Below, piece by piece: positions 8,727 through 16,769 of a DNA stretch of 53,570 nt (within the stretch, counting starts at the first letter, position 1; each line of letters begins with the position of its first letter). The position numbers were made by a program, and so were the translations under genes. The notes under the pieces are model-generated. The model saw only the letters and a list, made by a program, of their open reading frames with translations, searched no databases and was not told the origin of the DNA. The DNA is from Bacteroidota bacterium (lineage in GTDB: Bacteria; Bacteroidota; Bacteroidia; Chitinophagales; UBA10324): positions 1-53,570 of the forward strand of contig BJGQ01000019.1 of assembly GCA_014190575.1 (NCBI GenBank), in the 5' to 3' direction.

Positions 8727-9896
8727 ATGATACTAAGAGATTTACAGGCGAAGATTCAGAAATATCTGAAAATATTTCCGGCAGTTGCCATACTTGGTCC
8801 GCGCCAGGTTGGTAAAACCACGCTTGTGAAAGCACTCACTAAAGGACAAAAGAGAAAAGTACTCTATCTTGATTTAGAAAAGGAAGCCGATGTGCGCCTG
8901 TTGAAAAAAGATGCGCAGGAATTCCTTTCGCACTATGCTGATGAAGTAGTGGTGATTGATGAAGTGCAGCGCATACCAAAACTGTTTGTGCTGCTTCGTC
9001 CGCTCATTGATGAAAAACGAAAACCATCGCGCTTCATTCTCACCGGCTCTGCATCACCCGAACTGATGAAAGGCGCATCAGAAAGTTTAGCCGGAAGAAT
9101 TATTTACACTTACCTGTTTCCGATAAATATTTCTGAATTACCAGCGAACATCAGTTTGCGGCAACACTGGCTACGCGGCGGTTTTCCGGTCTCCCTCATT
9201 GCACGCAACAAAGAAGTGGCAGATGTTTGGTTCGACAGTTTCATAACTGCTTACATTGAAAGAGACCTCTCGTTCATTTTTGATTTTCAGTTTTCGGCGC
9301 CACTCATGAAGCGCATGTGGGGAATGCTCGCGCACCTGCAATCGCAATTGCTGAATATCGAAGATCTCGGAAGAAGTTTAGATGTGAGCGCCACTACTGT
9401 TCGTCGCTATCTGGATTATCTCGAAGGCGCATTCATCATTCATCGCCTTCCGCCATATCATGTGAATATGAAAAAGCGGTTAGTGAAAACTCCGAAGATT
9501 TATATTCTCGATTCAGGTTTGGTGCATCGCCTGCTTAACATTGATTCAACAAAAGAATTAATCAGTTCACCTTATGTGGGTGCTTCGTGGGAAGGATATG
9601 TGATGAGTCAGATTTACTATGCAAAGTCAGAAAAACTGACATTGTATTTCTATCGAACTCACGATAATGCAGAATGTGATTTGGTGATTACGAAAGGTCA
9701 CTTGGTAAAAGCATGTGTTGAAATCAAGTACAGCAGAGCGCCTTCGTTGACGAAAGGATTTTATCAGTCCATCACTGACTTAAAATCAACAAACAATTTT
9801 GTGATTTGCCAGACCGACCATCCTTATAAAAACAAGGATGGAATTCATTTCACCAACCTGCAAACTTTCATTCAGGATATACTTCCATCCATTTAG
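8727..9896 (+). CDS. AAA-family ATPase with DUF4143 C-terminal domain
   Basis: 389 residues from the preferred ATG at 8727; the in-frame ATG at 8706 lies inside the flanking palindrome and would add an odd MLFYICC leader, while family members usually begin close to 'M..RDL...I..FP.VAILGPRQ.GKTTL'. Walker A is GPRQVGKT (24-31), and the Walker B stretch VVVIDEVQRIP follows near 75-85. The C-terminal DUF4143 region includes RRYLDYLEGAFIIHRLPPY and KIYILDSGL, and then AECDLV...VEIKYS, resembling a PD-(D/E)xK nuclease core. Members are common in Bacteroidota and archaea, often in many copies, and their role is not established; toxin-like or mobile behaviour has been suggested from their scattered distribution. 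The gene exactly fills the space between the two identical palindromes. Confidence 0.88.
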   Translation: MILRDLQAKIQKYLKIFPAVAILGPRQVGKTTLVKALTKGQKRKVLYLDLEKEADVRLLKKDAQEFLSHYADEVVVIDEVQRIPKLFVLLRPLIDEKRKPSRFILTGSASPELMKGASESLAGRIIYTYLFPINISELPANISLRQHWLRGGFPVSLIARNKEVADVWFDSFITAYIERDLSFIFDFQFSAPLMKRMWGMLAHLQSQLLNIEDLGRSLDVSATTVRRYLDYLEGAFIIHRLPPYHVNMKKRLVKTPKIYILDSGLVHRLLNIDSTKELISSPYVGASWEGYVMSQIYYAKSEKLTLYFYRTHDNAECDLVITKGHLVKACVEIKYSRAPSLTKGFYQSITDLKSTNNFVICQTDHPYKNKDGIHFTNLQTFIQDILPSI

Positions 9897-9897
9897 C

Positions 9898-9941
9898 TCA
9901 TCCCCGAAAATCCGACTTTCAAAGTTGGAATTTCGGGGATG
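9898..9941. repeat. 44-nt palindromic repeat, copy 2 (3' of the ATPase gene)
   Basis: Identical to 8665-8708 and in the same orientation, starting one base after the ATPase stop codon. Bases just outside extend the symmetry: AATAAT lies left of copy 1's core and ATTATT right of copy 2's, so the outer ends of the unit form an inverted repeat of about 17 bases beginning AATAATCATCCCCGAAA. Copy 2 also sits between convergent genes and could act as a bidirectional terminator. Confidence 0.9.
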
Positions 9942-10005
9942 ATTATTTCCGAAAATAAATTTTATTGAAAGAAGAAAATATTTTTTCTCTGCGGTACAGT
10001 AAATT

Positions 10006-10860
10006 CTACTTAAACACTTTCTTCAAAAACTCAAGCGCATTTGCATTTGCATCAGCAGCAGAAACTTTATCGAAATGCGGATTGCTTGGATTGGCGAAAG
10101 CATGATCTGCCTCATAATTTTTTACAGTTAAAATTTTTCCGGCACTTTTCATATCCTTTTCAAACTGCGCCACTACTTCAGGTGAAATCCATTTATCTCT
10201 TGTTCCGAATATTCCGAACACATCGCAATTCAGTTCTTTCAGTTTATTTACATCTGTAATCGGCATGCCATAATATAGCACACAACCAACCGCTTGTTTT
10301 CCGGCTAGTGAGGTTCCTTTCAATGATAAACCGCCACCAAAGCACCAACCAATAGTTGCAATCCGTGCATTCTTTCCAACAGAAGTTATAGCAGCATTAA
10401 TAATATTTTCTATTCTGACATCTTTCAACTGACTCATGAAACTTCCTGCTGAATCTGCATTCGAAGTAACTCTTCCATCATAAATATCAATTGCGATCAC
10501 ATTCACATTGCCAATTGATTTTTGCAAATCATCGGCGCGCTGTTTTATGTAATCATTCAATCCCCACCATTCATGAAAAACAAAAAGATAATTGTTGGTA
10601 GGAGTGGAAGCTTTTACTTCATAAGCATTTGCATTCTTCCCATCAGAAGTTGGAAATGAAATCATTTTTCCGGCAGCTTCAACATAATTAAAAGGCAACG
10701 GACTTTCATGGGCTGAAATAAAAGAAGGGTCATTAGCAAAAGCAACCATCCCATTAATTGACTTCGGATTTGAACAACATGAAATTGGTTGGGCTTTTGA
10801 AAAAAATGGAACCTGAATCACTAAAATGAATAATGAAAAAAGAAAGGAGTTGAATTTCAT
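10006..10860 (-). CDS. Exported dienelactone hydrolase family protein
   Basis: 284 residues of alpha/beta-hydrolase fold. A signal peptide (1-24, ending SKAQ) indicates export. The catalytic triad of the dienelactone hydrolase family is visible: the nucleophile Cys173 in GWCFGGG, Asp222 in GTRDKWIS, and His253 in DHAFANP; Glu97 in FHEWWG matches the family's conserved glutamate. Exported members in Bacteroidota are generally annotated as hydrolases of unknown substrate, and nothing beside this gene points to chlorocatechol degradation. It is convergent with the ATPase gene. On its strand a TACATTTT sequence lies upstream of the start as a weak -7 candidate. Confidence 0.88.
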   Translation of the reverse strand: MKFNSFLFSLFILVIQVPFFSKAQPISCCSNPKSINGMVAFANDPSFISAHESPLPFNYVEAAGKMISFPTSDGKNANAYEVKASTPTNNYLFVFHEWWGLNDYIKQRADDLQKSIGNVNVIAIDIYDGRVTSNADSAGSFMSQLKDVRIENIINAAITSVGKNARIATIGWCFGGGLSLKGTSLAGKQAVGCVLYYGMPITDVNKLKELNCDVFGIFGTRDKWISPEVVAQFEKDMKSAGKILTVKNYEADHAFANPSNPHFDKVSAADANANALEFLKKVFK

Positions 10861-11000
10861 TGCTTAAAGTTTTGATGGTTAAAGGACTGTAAAAATGTAA
10901 ATAAATTTTTGAACTTATTCCATGCTGAAAGTAATGAAGAACTTTAAAGTGCCTGTTTTAGCCAATGAATTACCTATCTCCAACAATATTTATCGGGCAC

Positions 11001-11030
11001 TTGTTAAAGTGAATCAGATGTTTACCTTTG
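11001..11030 (+). promoter_or_regulatory. Promoter restarting the spc ribosomal operon
   Basis: TTG (11001-11003), a 19-base spacer, then TACCTTTG (11023-11030), a perfect match to the Bacteroidota consensus TTG / TAnnTTTG. It gives a leader of about 25 bases before the rpsH ATG. An imperfect inverted repeat (CTTTAAAGTGCC from 10942 and GGCACTTGTTAAAG to 11009) overlaps the -33 element and could be an operator. Confidence 0.82.
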
Positions 11031-11061
11031 CCATCCCAAAAAAAATAACGATTTCCTATTT

Positions 11062-11463
11062 ATGGTAACAGATCCGATAGCCGACTACCTCACACGAGTG
11101 CGCAATGCACAGCATGCGAACCACCGAATTGTAGAAATTCCGGCTTCGAATTTAAAGAAGAGGATTACTGAAATTCTTTACGAAAAAGGATACATTCTCA
11201 AATATAAATTCGATGATGCAAAAGGCCCTCAAGGCACAATCATGATTGCATTAAAATACAATCCTGAAACCCGCCTTCCTGCAATCCGCAAAATCTGGAG
11301 AGTAAGCCGTCCGGGATTACGCAAGTATTCATCAAGCGATATGTTGCCTCGCACCTTAAATGGTTTGGGAATTGTTGTAGTGAGCACACCGAAGGGAGTA
11401 ATGACAGAGAAAGAAGCCCGTGCACAGAAAGTTGGAGGCGAAATTTTATTTAAAGTTAATTAA
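11062..11463 (+). CDS. rpsH: 30S ribosomal protein S8
   Basis: 133 residues beginning MVTDPIADYLTRVRNAQ and containing RKYSSSDMLPRTLNGLGIVVVSTPKGVMTEKEA, the highly conserved S8 C-terminal core. S8 binds the central domain of 16S rRNA, and in Escherichia coli it also represses its own operon by binding the L5 mRNA region. Here rplE is on a different transcript, so that classical feedback site would have to be elsewhere. This is the first gene of the restarted spc operon. Confidence 0.98.
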   Translation: MVTDPIADYLTRVRNAQHANHRIVEIPASNLKKRITEILYEKGYILKYKFDDAKGPQGTIMIALKYNPETRLPAIRKIWRVSRPGLRKYSSSDMLPRTLNGLGIVVVSTPKGVMTEKEARAQKVGGEILFKVN

Positions 11464-11487
11464 TCGAGTAAAGAGAAAGCATAGAAT

Positions 11488-12048
11488 ATGTCACGGATTG
11501 GAAAAATGCCCGTTGCCTTACTTAAAGGTGTTACAGTAAATGTTGCTGAAAACAACCTGGTTACTGTGAAAGGACCTAAGGGCGAATTAAAGCAAAAGGT
11601 TGATGTGGATATTACAGTAAAGGTGGAAGGAGAAAACATTATTCTCAGTCGCCCAACTGAACAGAAGCGTCACAAAGCCATGCATGGTTTATATCGTGCA
11701 TTGTTAAACAACATGGTAAATGGTGTTGCAACCGGATATCAGAAGAAACTGGAATTAGTGGGCGTGGGATTTCGTGCAACAGTAACCGGTCAAATGTTGG
11801 AATTGAGTGTGGGTTTCTCTCACCCGGTTTTATTCATGGTTCCGAAAGAAATTAAAATTTCTGCTGAACAGTTGAAAGGTCAGAACCCGATGATCACAAT
11901 GGATTCAGCCGACAAGCAATTGCTTGGACAAATGGCTGCAAAGATTCGCGAAGTTCGTCGCCCTGAGCCTTACAAAGGAAAAGGTATCAAGTACACAACT
12001 GAAATTCTTCGTCGCAAAGCTGGTAAGTCTGCAGCGAGCGCTAAATAA
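11488..12048 (+). CDS. rplF: 50S ribosomal protein L6
   Basis: 186 residues beginning MSRIGKMPV, with the duplicated L6 fold and the C-terminal signature RRPEPYKGKGIKY. L6 sits near the factor-binding site of the large subunit. It starts 24 bases after rpsH and is followed 29 bases later by rplR, the usual order. Length and motifs are normal. Confidence 0.98.
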   Translation: MSRIGKMPVALLKGVTVNVAENNLVTVKGPKGELKQKVDVDITVKVEGENIILSRPTEQKRHKAMHGLYRALLNNMVNGVATGYQKKLELVGVGFRATVTGQMLELSVGFSHPVLFMVPKEIKISAEQLKGQNPMITMDSADKQLLGQMAAKIREVRRPEPYKGKGIKYTTEILRRKAGKSAASAK

Positions 12049-12077
12049 ATTTTTTTAAGTAAAGAACAATAAATAAG

Positions 12078-12425
12078 ATGTCAGCAAAATCAATAAGCCG
12101 CTTTAAAATTCACAAGAGAATTCGCAAGAAAATTTCAGGTACTGCAGAGCGTCCGCGTATCAGCATTTACCGCAGCAACAGCGAAATCTATGCACAATTA
12201 ATTAACGACGAAGCTGGTCATACTTTGTTAGCCGCTTCATCCCGCGACTTAAAAGATATCAAAGGAACCAAGATCGAAAAATCAAAACAAGTTGGTGTAG
12301 CTTTAGCAAAAATGGCTGCTGACAAAGGAATTACAACTGCTGTTTTTGATCGTGGTGGTTTTCTTTATCATGGTCGCGTTCAGGCAATAGCTGAAGGTGC
12401 AAGAGAAGGTGGATTACAATTTTAG
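12078..12425 (+). CDS. rplR: 50S ribosomal protein L18
   Basis: 115 residues. The C-terminal pattern [28 protein letters not shown]...[10 protein letters not shown] is the L18 signature. L18 binds 5S rRNA. It lies between rplF and rpsE as in the standard spc order, and nothing is unusual. Confidence 0.98.
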   Translation: MSAKSISRFKIHKRIRKKISGTAERPRISIYRSNSEIYAQLINDEAGHTLLAASSRDLKDIKGTKIEKSKQVGVALAKMAADKGITTAVFDRGGFLYHGRVQAIAEGAREGGLQF

Positions 12426-12454
12426 ATTTGAACAACATTATAGCATAAATAAAA

Positions 12455-12979
12455 ATGTCTCAAGCAACAATACAACGGGTTAAAGCAAGCGAACTCGATT
12501 TAAAAGAAAAAGTAGTAAGCATTAACCGTGTTACTAAAACAACCAAGGGTGGTCGTACATTCAGTTTCTCTGCGCTTGTAGTAGTTGGAGATTCAAACGG
12601 AATCGTAGGCCATGGTTTAGGTAAAGCGCGTGAAGTGCAGGAAGCTATAACTAAAGGAATTGACGATGCTAAAAAGAACCTCGTTAAAGTTCCTATTCTT
12701 AAAGGCACTATTCCTCACGAACAAATTTCAAAATACGGTGCGTCAAAAGTTTGGGTGAAACCAGCTTCTCATGGTACCGGTGTAATTGCAGGAGGTGCAA
12801 TGCGTGCAGTATTGGAGAGTGCAGGTGTAACAGATGTTTTGGCAAAATCATTGGGCTCATCAAATCCGCACAATGTTGTTAAGGCAACTATAAAAGCTTT
12901 AACTGATTTGCGCGATCCTGTTTCAGTTGCAATGACTCGTGGCATCACTTTGAAAAAGGTATTTAACGGAAGTAATTAA
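12455..12979 (+). CDS. rpsE: 30S ribosomal protein S5
   Basis: 174 residues with the N-terminal S5 double-stranded RNA-binding domain ([30 protein letters not shown]) and the C-terminal domain containing [21 protein letters not shown]5 helps maintain translational fidelity at the 30S entry channel. It is 29 bases after rplR and 50 bases before rpmD. Confidence 0.98.
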   Translation: MSQATIQRVKASELDLKEKVVSINRVTKTTKGGRTFSFSALVVVGDSNGIVGHGLGKAREVQEAITKGIDDAKKNLVKVPILKGTIPHEQISKYGASKVWVKPASHGTGVIAGGAMRAVLESAGVTDVLAKSLGSSNPHNVVKATIKALTDLRDPVSVAMTRGITLKKVFNGSN

Positions 12980-13029
12980 TAAATAAATTGTTCCGATAAT
13001 TTTTGGAATGATTTGAAAAAGAAAAAGCA

Positions 13030-13215
13030 ATGGCAAAAATTAAAATCACACAGGTTAAAAGTGCAATTGACCGCACTGATCGTCAGAAGAGAACTATCAA
13101 AGCTCTCGGAATAAAAAGATTGCATGTGCCTGTAATTAAAGAAGGAACACATCAGATTCTTGGAATGATTGGTAAAGTAAGTCACTTGGTGAAAACCGAA
13201 GAAGTAACCGGATAA
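13030..13215 (+). CDS. rpmD: 50S ribosomal protein L30
   Basis: 61 residues, the typical short bacterial L30: MAKIKITQVKSAIDRTDRQK followed by a TIKALGIKRL helix. The length is exactly that expected. It stands between rpsE and rplO in the conserved order. Confidence 0.96.
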   Translation: MAKIKITQVKSAIDRTDRQKRTIKALGIKRLHVPVIKEGTHQILGMIGKVSHLVKTEEVTG

Positions 13216-13240
13216 TTATTAAAGTTTAATTCTCGCAACA

Positions 13241-13696
13241 ATGAATTTACATACATTAAAACCAGCAGAAGGCGCAACAAAAAACCGCAAGCGTATTGGT
13301 CGTGGTCAGGGCAGTGGACACGGTGGTACTTCAACAAGAGGTATGAATGGTGCCGGCTCACGCTCAGGTCATAAAAATAAAAGAGGTTTTGAAGGTGGTC
13401 AAATGCCTTTGCAGCGTCGCGTTCCTAAGTACGGTTTCACTAATCCGTTCCGTGTTGAGTTCGCTGAATTTAATTTAGATGCTTTGCAGAATTTGGTAAC
13501 CAAGCACAATTTAAAAGAAGTGAATTTCGCAGTACTGAAGGAGATTGGATATGTGCAACGCAACGAGCCAATTAAAATTTTAGGTCGTGGTGAGTTAACT
13601 GCAAAATTGAATATCACTGCAAATGCAGCAAGTGCAAAAGCCAAAGCAGCAATTGAAAGTGCAGGCGGAACACTTACATTGTTAGAAAAGAAATAA
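13241..13696 (+). CDS. rplO: 50S ribosomal protein L15
   Basis: 151 residues. The glycine-rich basic N-terminus (KNRKRIGRGQGSGHGGTSTRG) and GFEGGQMPLQRRVPKYGF are the L15 signatures. L15 is an assembly protein of the large subunit. It is the last gene of this transcript, because an intrinsic terminator follows within 20 bases, before secY. Confidence 0.98.
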   Translation: MNLHTLKPAEGATKNRKRIGRGQGSGHGGTSTRGMNGAGSRSGHKNKRGFEGGQMPLQRRVPKYGFTNPFRVEFAEFNLDALQNLVTKHNLKEVNFAVLKEIGYVQRNEPIKILGRGELTAKLNITANAASAKAKAAIESAGGTLTLLEKK

Positions 13697-13714
13697 TAAC
13701 TCATAATGAAATTG

Positions 13715-13751
13715 ATGCCTCGATCAAACGAAATTGTATCGGGGCATTTTT
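13715..13751 (+). terminator. Intrinsic terminator between rplO and secY
   Basis: ATGCCTCGAT (13715-13724) pairs with ATCGGGGCAT (13738-13747), with two G-T pairs, and is followed by a T run. It ends the ribosomal-protein transcript and makes secY-map a separate unit. Confidence 0.75.
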
Positions 13752-13775
13752 ATGTAAAGAAGAATTTCATCTTCC

Positions 13776-13805
13776 TTGCAGATACTTAAATTAAAATTAC
13801 ATTTG
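13776..13805 (+). promoter_or_regulatory. Promoter of secY-map
   Basis: TTG (13776-13778), a 19-base spacer, and TACATTTG (13798-13805). The spacing is the same as in the rpsH promoter and both boxes match the Bacteroidota consensus perfectly. The leader before the secY ATG is about 20-25 bases. Confidence 0.82.
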
Positions 13806-13831
13806 TTGCCCTTTCAGAAAGCTGAATAAAT

Positions 13832-15166
13832 ATGAACCATTTCATACAAACAATAAAAAATATCTGGAGAATAGAAGACCTTAGGTTTCGTATTCTCATG
13901 ACTTTAGGATTAGTAGCCATATACCGCGTAGGTTCTTATATCGTTTTACCCGGAATTGATGGTTCTCAATTACATCAATTGGAAGATCAGGGAGGCAAAG
14001 GAATTTTTGGATTGGTAAATATTTTTGCAGGTGGGGCCTTCACTCGCGCTTCCATTTTCGCATTGGGAATAATGCCATACATTTCTGCATCCATCGTTAT
14101 GCAGTTGTTGGGAATGGCTGTTCCTGCTGTACAGAAATTACAGAAAGATGAAAGTGGTCGTCGCACAGTTAATCAATACACCAGAATTTTAACTGTTGTG
14201 GTTACTGCGTTGCAGGCTTCAGCTTATGTTGTTTACATAAAAAGTTTAGGTGCGCAAATATTAGTGAGCCCTGGATTGTTCTGGTTTTCAACTTTAGTGG
14301 TATTAACTGCCGGAACAATTTTCGTAATGTGGTTAGGAGAAAAGATTACTGATAAAGGAATCGGAAATGGTATTTCACTTTTAATCATGGTTGGAATTTT
14401 AGCTCGCTTACCATTTGCGTTAGCAGCAGAATTTTCATCAAGAATGAGTGCAGGTGGCAATGGCGGATTGGTTGCTTTCATTGGAGAAATTGCCGCTTTG
14501 ATTGGTGTAATTATTTTAGTTATTCTTTTAGTTCAGGGAACAAGAAAAATTCCTGTGCAGTATGCAAAGCGAATAGTAGGAAATAAACAATACGGCGGAG
14601 TTCGTCAATACATTCCTCTAAAAGTAAATGCTGCTGGTGTTATGCCTATCATCTTTGCACAGGCATTGATGTTTATTCCTGCAACCATCTCTCAGTTTTT
14701 TCCTGATTCAGCTGCTAGCCAAGGAGCAGGTGTGTTTACTGATCATACCAGTTTCTGGTACAATGTAATATTTAGTTTACTCATTGTGGTATTCACTTAT
14801 TTCTACACTGCATTAATTGTTAATCCGGTTCAGATGGCCGATGATATGAAACGAAATGGTGGATTCATACCCGGAATAAAACCCGGAAAGAAAACAGCTG
14901 ATTTTATTGACGGAATTATGAGTCGTATTACATTGCCAGGTTCATTCTTCCTTGCATTGGTTGCCATACTTCCTGCATTCGCAGCTATGTTCGGAATGAT
15001 AAGTGATTTTGGTAACTTCTATGGTGGAACTTCACTGTTAATTATGGTAGGTGTAATTTTAGATACACTACAACAAATAGAAAGTCACTTGCTTATGCGT
15101 CATTATGATGGCTTGATGAAGTCAGGTAGAATTAAAGGTCGCACCTCAGCTGCATCTGCATATTAA
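13832..15166 (+). CDS. secY: Preprotein translocase subunit SecY
   Basis: 444 residues with about ten membrane segments. Typical SecY stretches include the first-helix region YRVGSYIVLPGID, the plug-proximal FAGGAFTRASIFALGIMPYISASI, and LLIMVGVILDTLQQIESHLLMRHYDGLMKSGRIKGR at the C-terminus. SecY forms the protein-conducting channel that all signal-peptide proteins in this window depend on. It is normally co-transcribed with ribosomal genes, but here it has its own promoter after a terminator. map follows after 14 bases. Confidence 0.98.
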   Translation: MNHFIQTIKNIWRIEDLRFRILMTLGLVAIYRVGSYIVLPGIDGSQLHQLEDQGGKGIFGLVNIFAGGAFTRASIFALGIMPYISASIVMQLLGMAVPAVQKLQKDESGRRTVNQYTRILTVVVTALQASAYVVYIKSLGAQILVSPGLFWFSTLVVLTAGTIFVMWLGEKITDKGIGNGISLLIMVGILARLPFALAAEFSSRMSAGGNGGLVAFIGEIAALIGVIILVILLVQGTRKIPVQYAKRIVGNKQYGGVRQYIPLKVNAAGVMPIIFAQALMFIPATISQFFPDSAASQGAGVFTDHTSFWYNVIFSLLIVVFTYFYTALIVNPVQMADDMKRNGGFIPGIKPGKKTADFIDGIMSRITLPGSFFLALVAILPAFAAMFGMISDFGNFYGGTSLLIMVGVILDTLQQIESHLLMRHYDGLMKSGRIKGRTSAASAY

Positions 15167-15180
15167 ATTATTTTAAGAAA

Positions 15181-15966
15181 ATGATTTATTACAAAACCGA
15201 TGAAGAGGTTAGTCTGATTCGGGAGAGTTGTATCTTGGTTTCAAAAACTTTAGCTGAAGTTGGAAGTTATGTTCAACCTGGAATTTCTACACAACGATTA
15301 GATGAAATAGCCGAAGCATTTATTCGTGATCACGGCGCAACCCCGGCGTTTAAAGGTTATCGCGATTTTCCTGCTTCACTTTGTGTTTCAGTAAATGAAG
15401 AAGTGGTGCATGGAATTCCATCAGCTAATAAAATATTAAAAGAAGGTGATATAGTATCAGTTGATTGTGGAACTGTGTTGAATGGATTTGTTGGCGACAG
15501 TGCTTACACTTTTGCAGTAGGGGAAATAAATGATGAAGTAAAAAATTTATTGCGAATTACACAAGAGTGTTTGACGCACGGAGTAGATAAAGCAAAATAT
15601 GGTAATCGCATCGGCGATATTTCTTTTGCCGTGCAAGATCATGCTGAGAAAAATGGATATGGTGTAGTGCGCGAATTAGTTGGTCATGGTGTTGGAAAAA
15701 AATTACACGAAGACCCTGAAGTCCCAAACTTCGGCAGAAGAGGATCAGGGCCTAAACTTTTACCTGGATTAGTGATCGCCATTGAACCAATGATTAATTT
15801 GGGACAAAAAAGTGTAGCAGAAGCTTCTGATGGGTGGACTATATATACCAAGGATTTAAAACCTTCCGCACACTTTGAACACACAATCGTTGTATTAAAA
15901 GACAACACTGAAATTCTCACTACTTTTAAATTTATTGAAGAGAGGATAAAGTTAGGTGTGATGTGA
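15181..15966 (+). CDS. map: Type I methionine aminopeptidase
   Basis: 261 residues. All five metal ligands of the family are in place: Asp95 and Asp106 (VDCGTVLNGFVGDSAYTF), His169 (VGHGVGK), Glu202 (AIEPMI) and Glu233 (HFEHTIVV). The enzyme removes the initiator methionine from nascent proteins. It follows secY in one unit. In many Bacteroidota infA, rpmJ, rpsM, rpsK and rpsD come next; here a convergent RDD gene begins 19 bases after the stop, so that part of the cluster is elsewhere. Confidence 0.97.
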   Translation: MIYYKTDEEVSLIRESCILVSKTLAEVGSYVQPGISTQRLDEIAEAFIRDHGATPAFKGYRDFPASLCVSVNEEVVHGIPSANKILKEGDIVSVDCGTVLNGFVGDSAYTFAVGEINDEVKNLLRITQECLTHGVDKAKYGNRIGDISFAVQDHAEKNGYGVVRELVGHGVGKKLHEDPEVPNFGRRGSGPKLLPGLVIAIEPMINLGQKSVAEASDGWTIYTKDLKPSAHFEHTIVVLKDNTEILTTFKFIEERIKLGVM

Positions 15967-15985
15967 TGAGTTTTTTATGTAAGAG

Positions 15986-16711
15986 TTATCGGCTCAGCAC
16001 CACATAATCCTTCAACAAAGTTCTGAGAAATTCCAATTTATCTTTTGGTTCTTCCACTGATAATTTATGTGCGGTTGCAATTGCAATCCTATTTAAAGCT
16101 TCGCGATGGATTTCATTTTTATATTTTCCAAACCGCTCGATTACTTGTTTAATTAATATCATTTCTTCTTCGCGGAGCAACCGCACATTGGTGTAAACCG
16201 GTTGGTAATCCATCAGTGTTTTAATGGAAAGAATTTCATGAAGAGAAACGGTGCGTGATGGCCGCAACCGAACCACTGTTGTGTTCGCAATTAAATCGCC
16301 TAATCGCTGCCCCTTATTTCCTGAACTGATTAATGAGCTGGCCACCATTCCAAACGAAACATAAATATCAATTAACCGGAAAGCCCAACGCATCATGTAA
16401 TCACTTGTGGTTGGTTCCTTGCCATTGAGTTTTATAATTTTTATTCCCAATGCTTTTTTTCCCAATGATTGTCCGTTGCCAATTACCTCCGAAGTGAGTG
16501 AATAGAAAACATAAAACGGAATAATAAAAAAATAAATAAAGTATTCAGTAAACTGATCGCGTGAAATGATTGATACCAGAAAAATTGAAAGTATAATGCC
16601 AACGATGATGATAAAATAATCCATCAGAAACGCAATGATTCGTTCGCGCACCGATGCCAGCTCGTATTCGATGGTTACATTTTGTGTGGTGTTGATGGCA
16701 ATGGTTGGCAA
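15986..16711 (-). CDS. RDD family membrane protein
   Basis: About 241 residues. The RDD domain covers the first 150 residues: ASVRERIIAFLMDYFIIIVGI opens with the conserved Arg/Asp pattern in the first membrane helix, and SLGKKALGIKI and MRWAFRLIDIY follow. The C-terminal 90 residues are soluble and charged. I prefer the TTG at 16711 (giving PTIAINTTQNVTIEYEL), because related proteins start just before 'I.INTTQNV.IEYELA' and a TATATTTC -7 candidate (16740-16733 on this strand) lies just upstream; a GTG at 16759 would add 16 residues. It is divergent from the SpoIIM-like gene. RDD proteins are often found with MoxR clusters; the transported or bound substrate is unknown. Confidence 0.85.
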   Translation of the reverse strand: MPTIAINTTQNVTIEYELASVRERIIAFLMDYFIIIVGIILSIFLVSIISRDQFTEYFIYFFIIPFYVFYSLTSEVIGNGQSLGKKALGIKIIKLNGKEPTTSDYMMRWAFRLIDIYVSFGMVASSLISSGNKGQRLGDLIANTTVVRLRPSRTVSLHEILSIKTLMDYQPVYTNVRLLREEEMILIKQVIERFGKYKNEIHREALNRIAIATAHKLSVEEPKDKLEFLRTLLKDYVVLSR

Positions 16712-16769
16712 TGGAAAAATATTTTCGGTTGCGAAATATAGATTTCTATTTTCGTTCACGAACTATTAC

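Noticed and set aside
348-11061. Recent insertion-sequence or prophage disruption of the spc operon
   Set aside because: No transposase, integrase or target duplication is visible at the junctions; the flanking terminator and promoter look settled.
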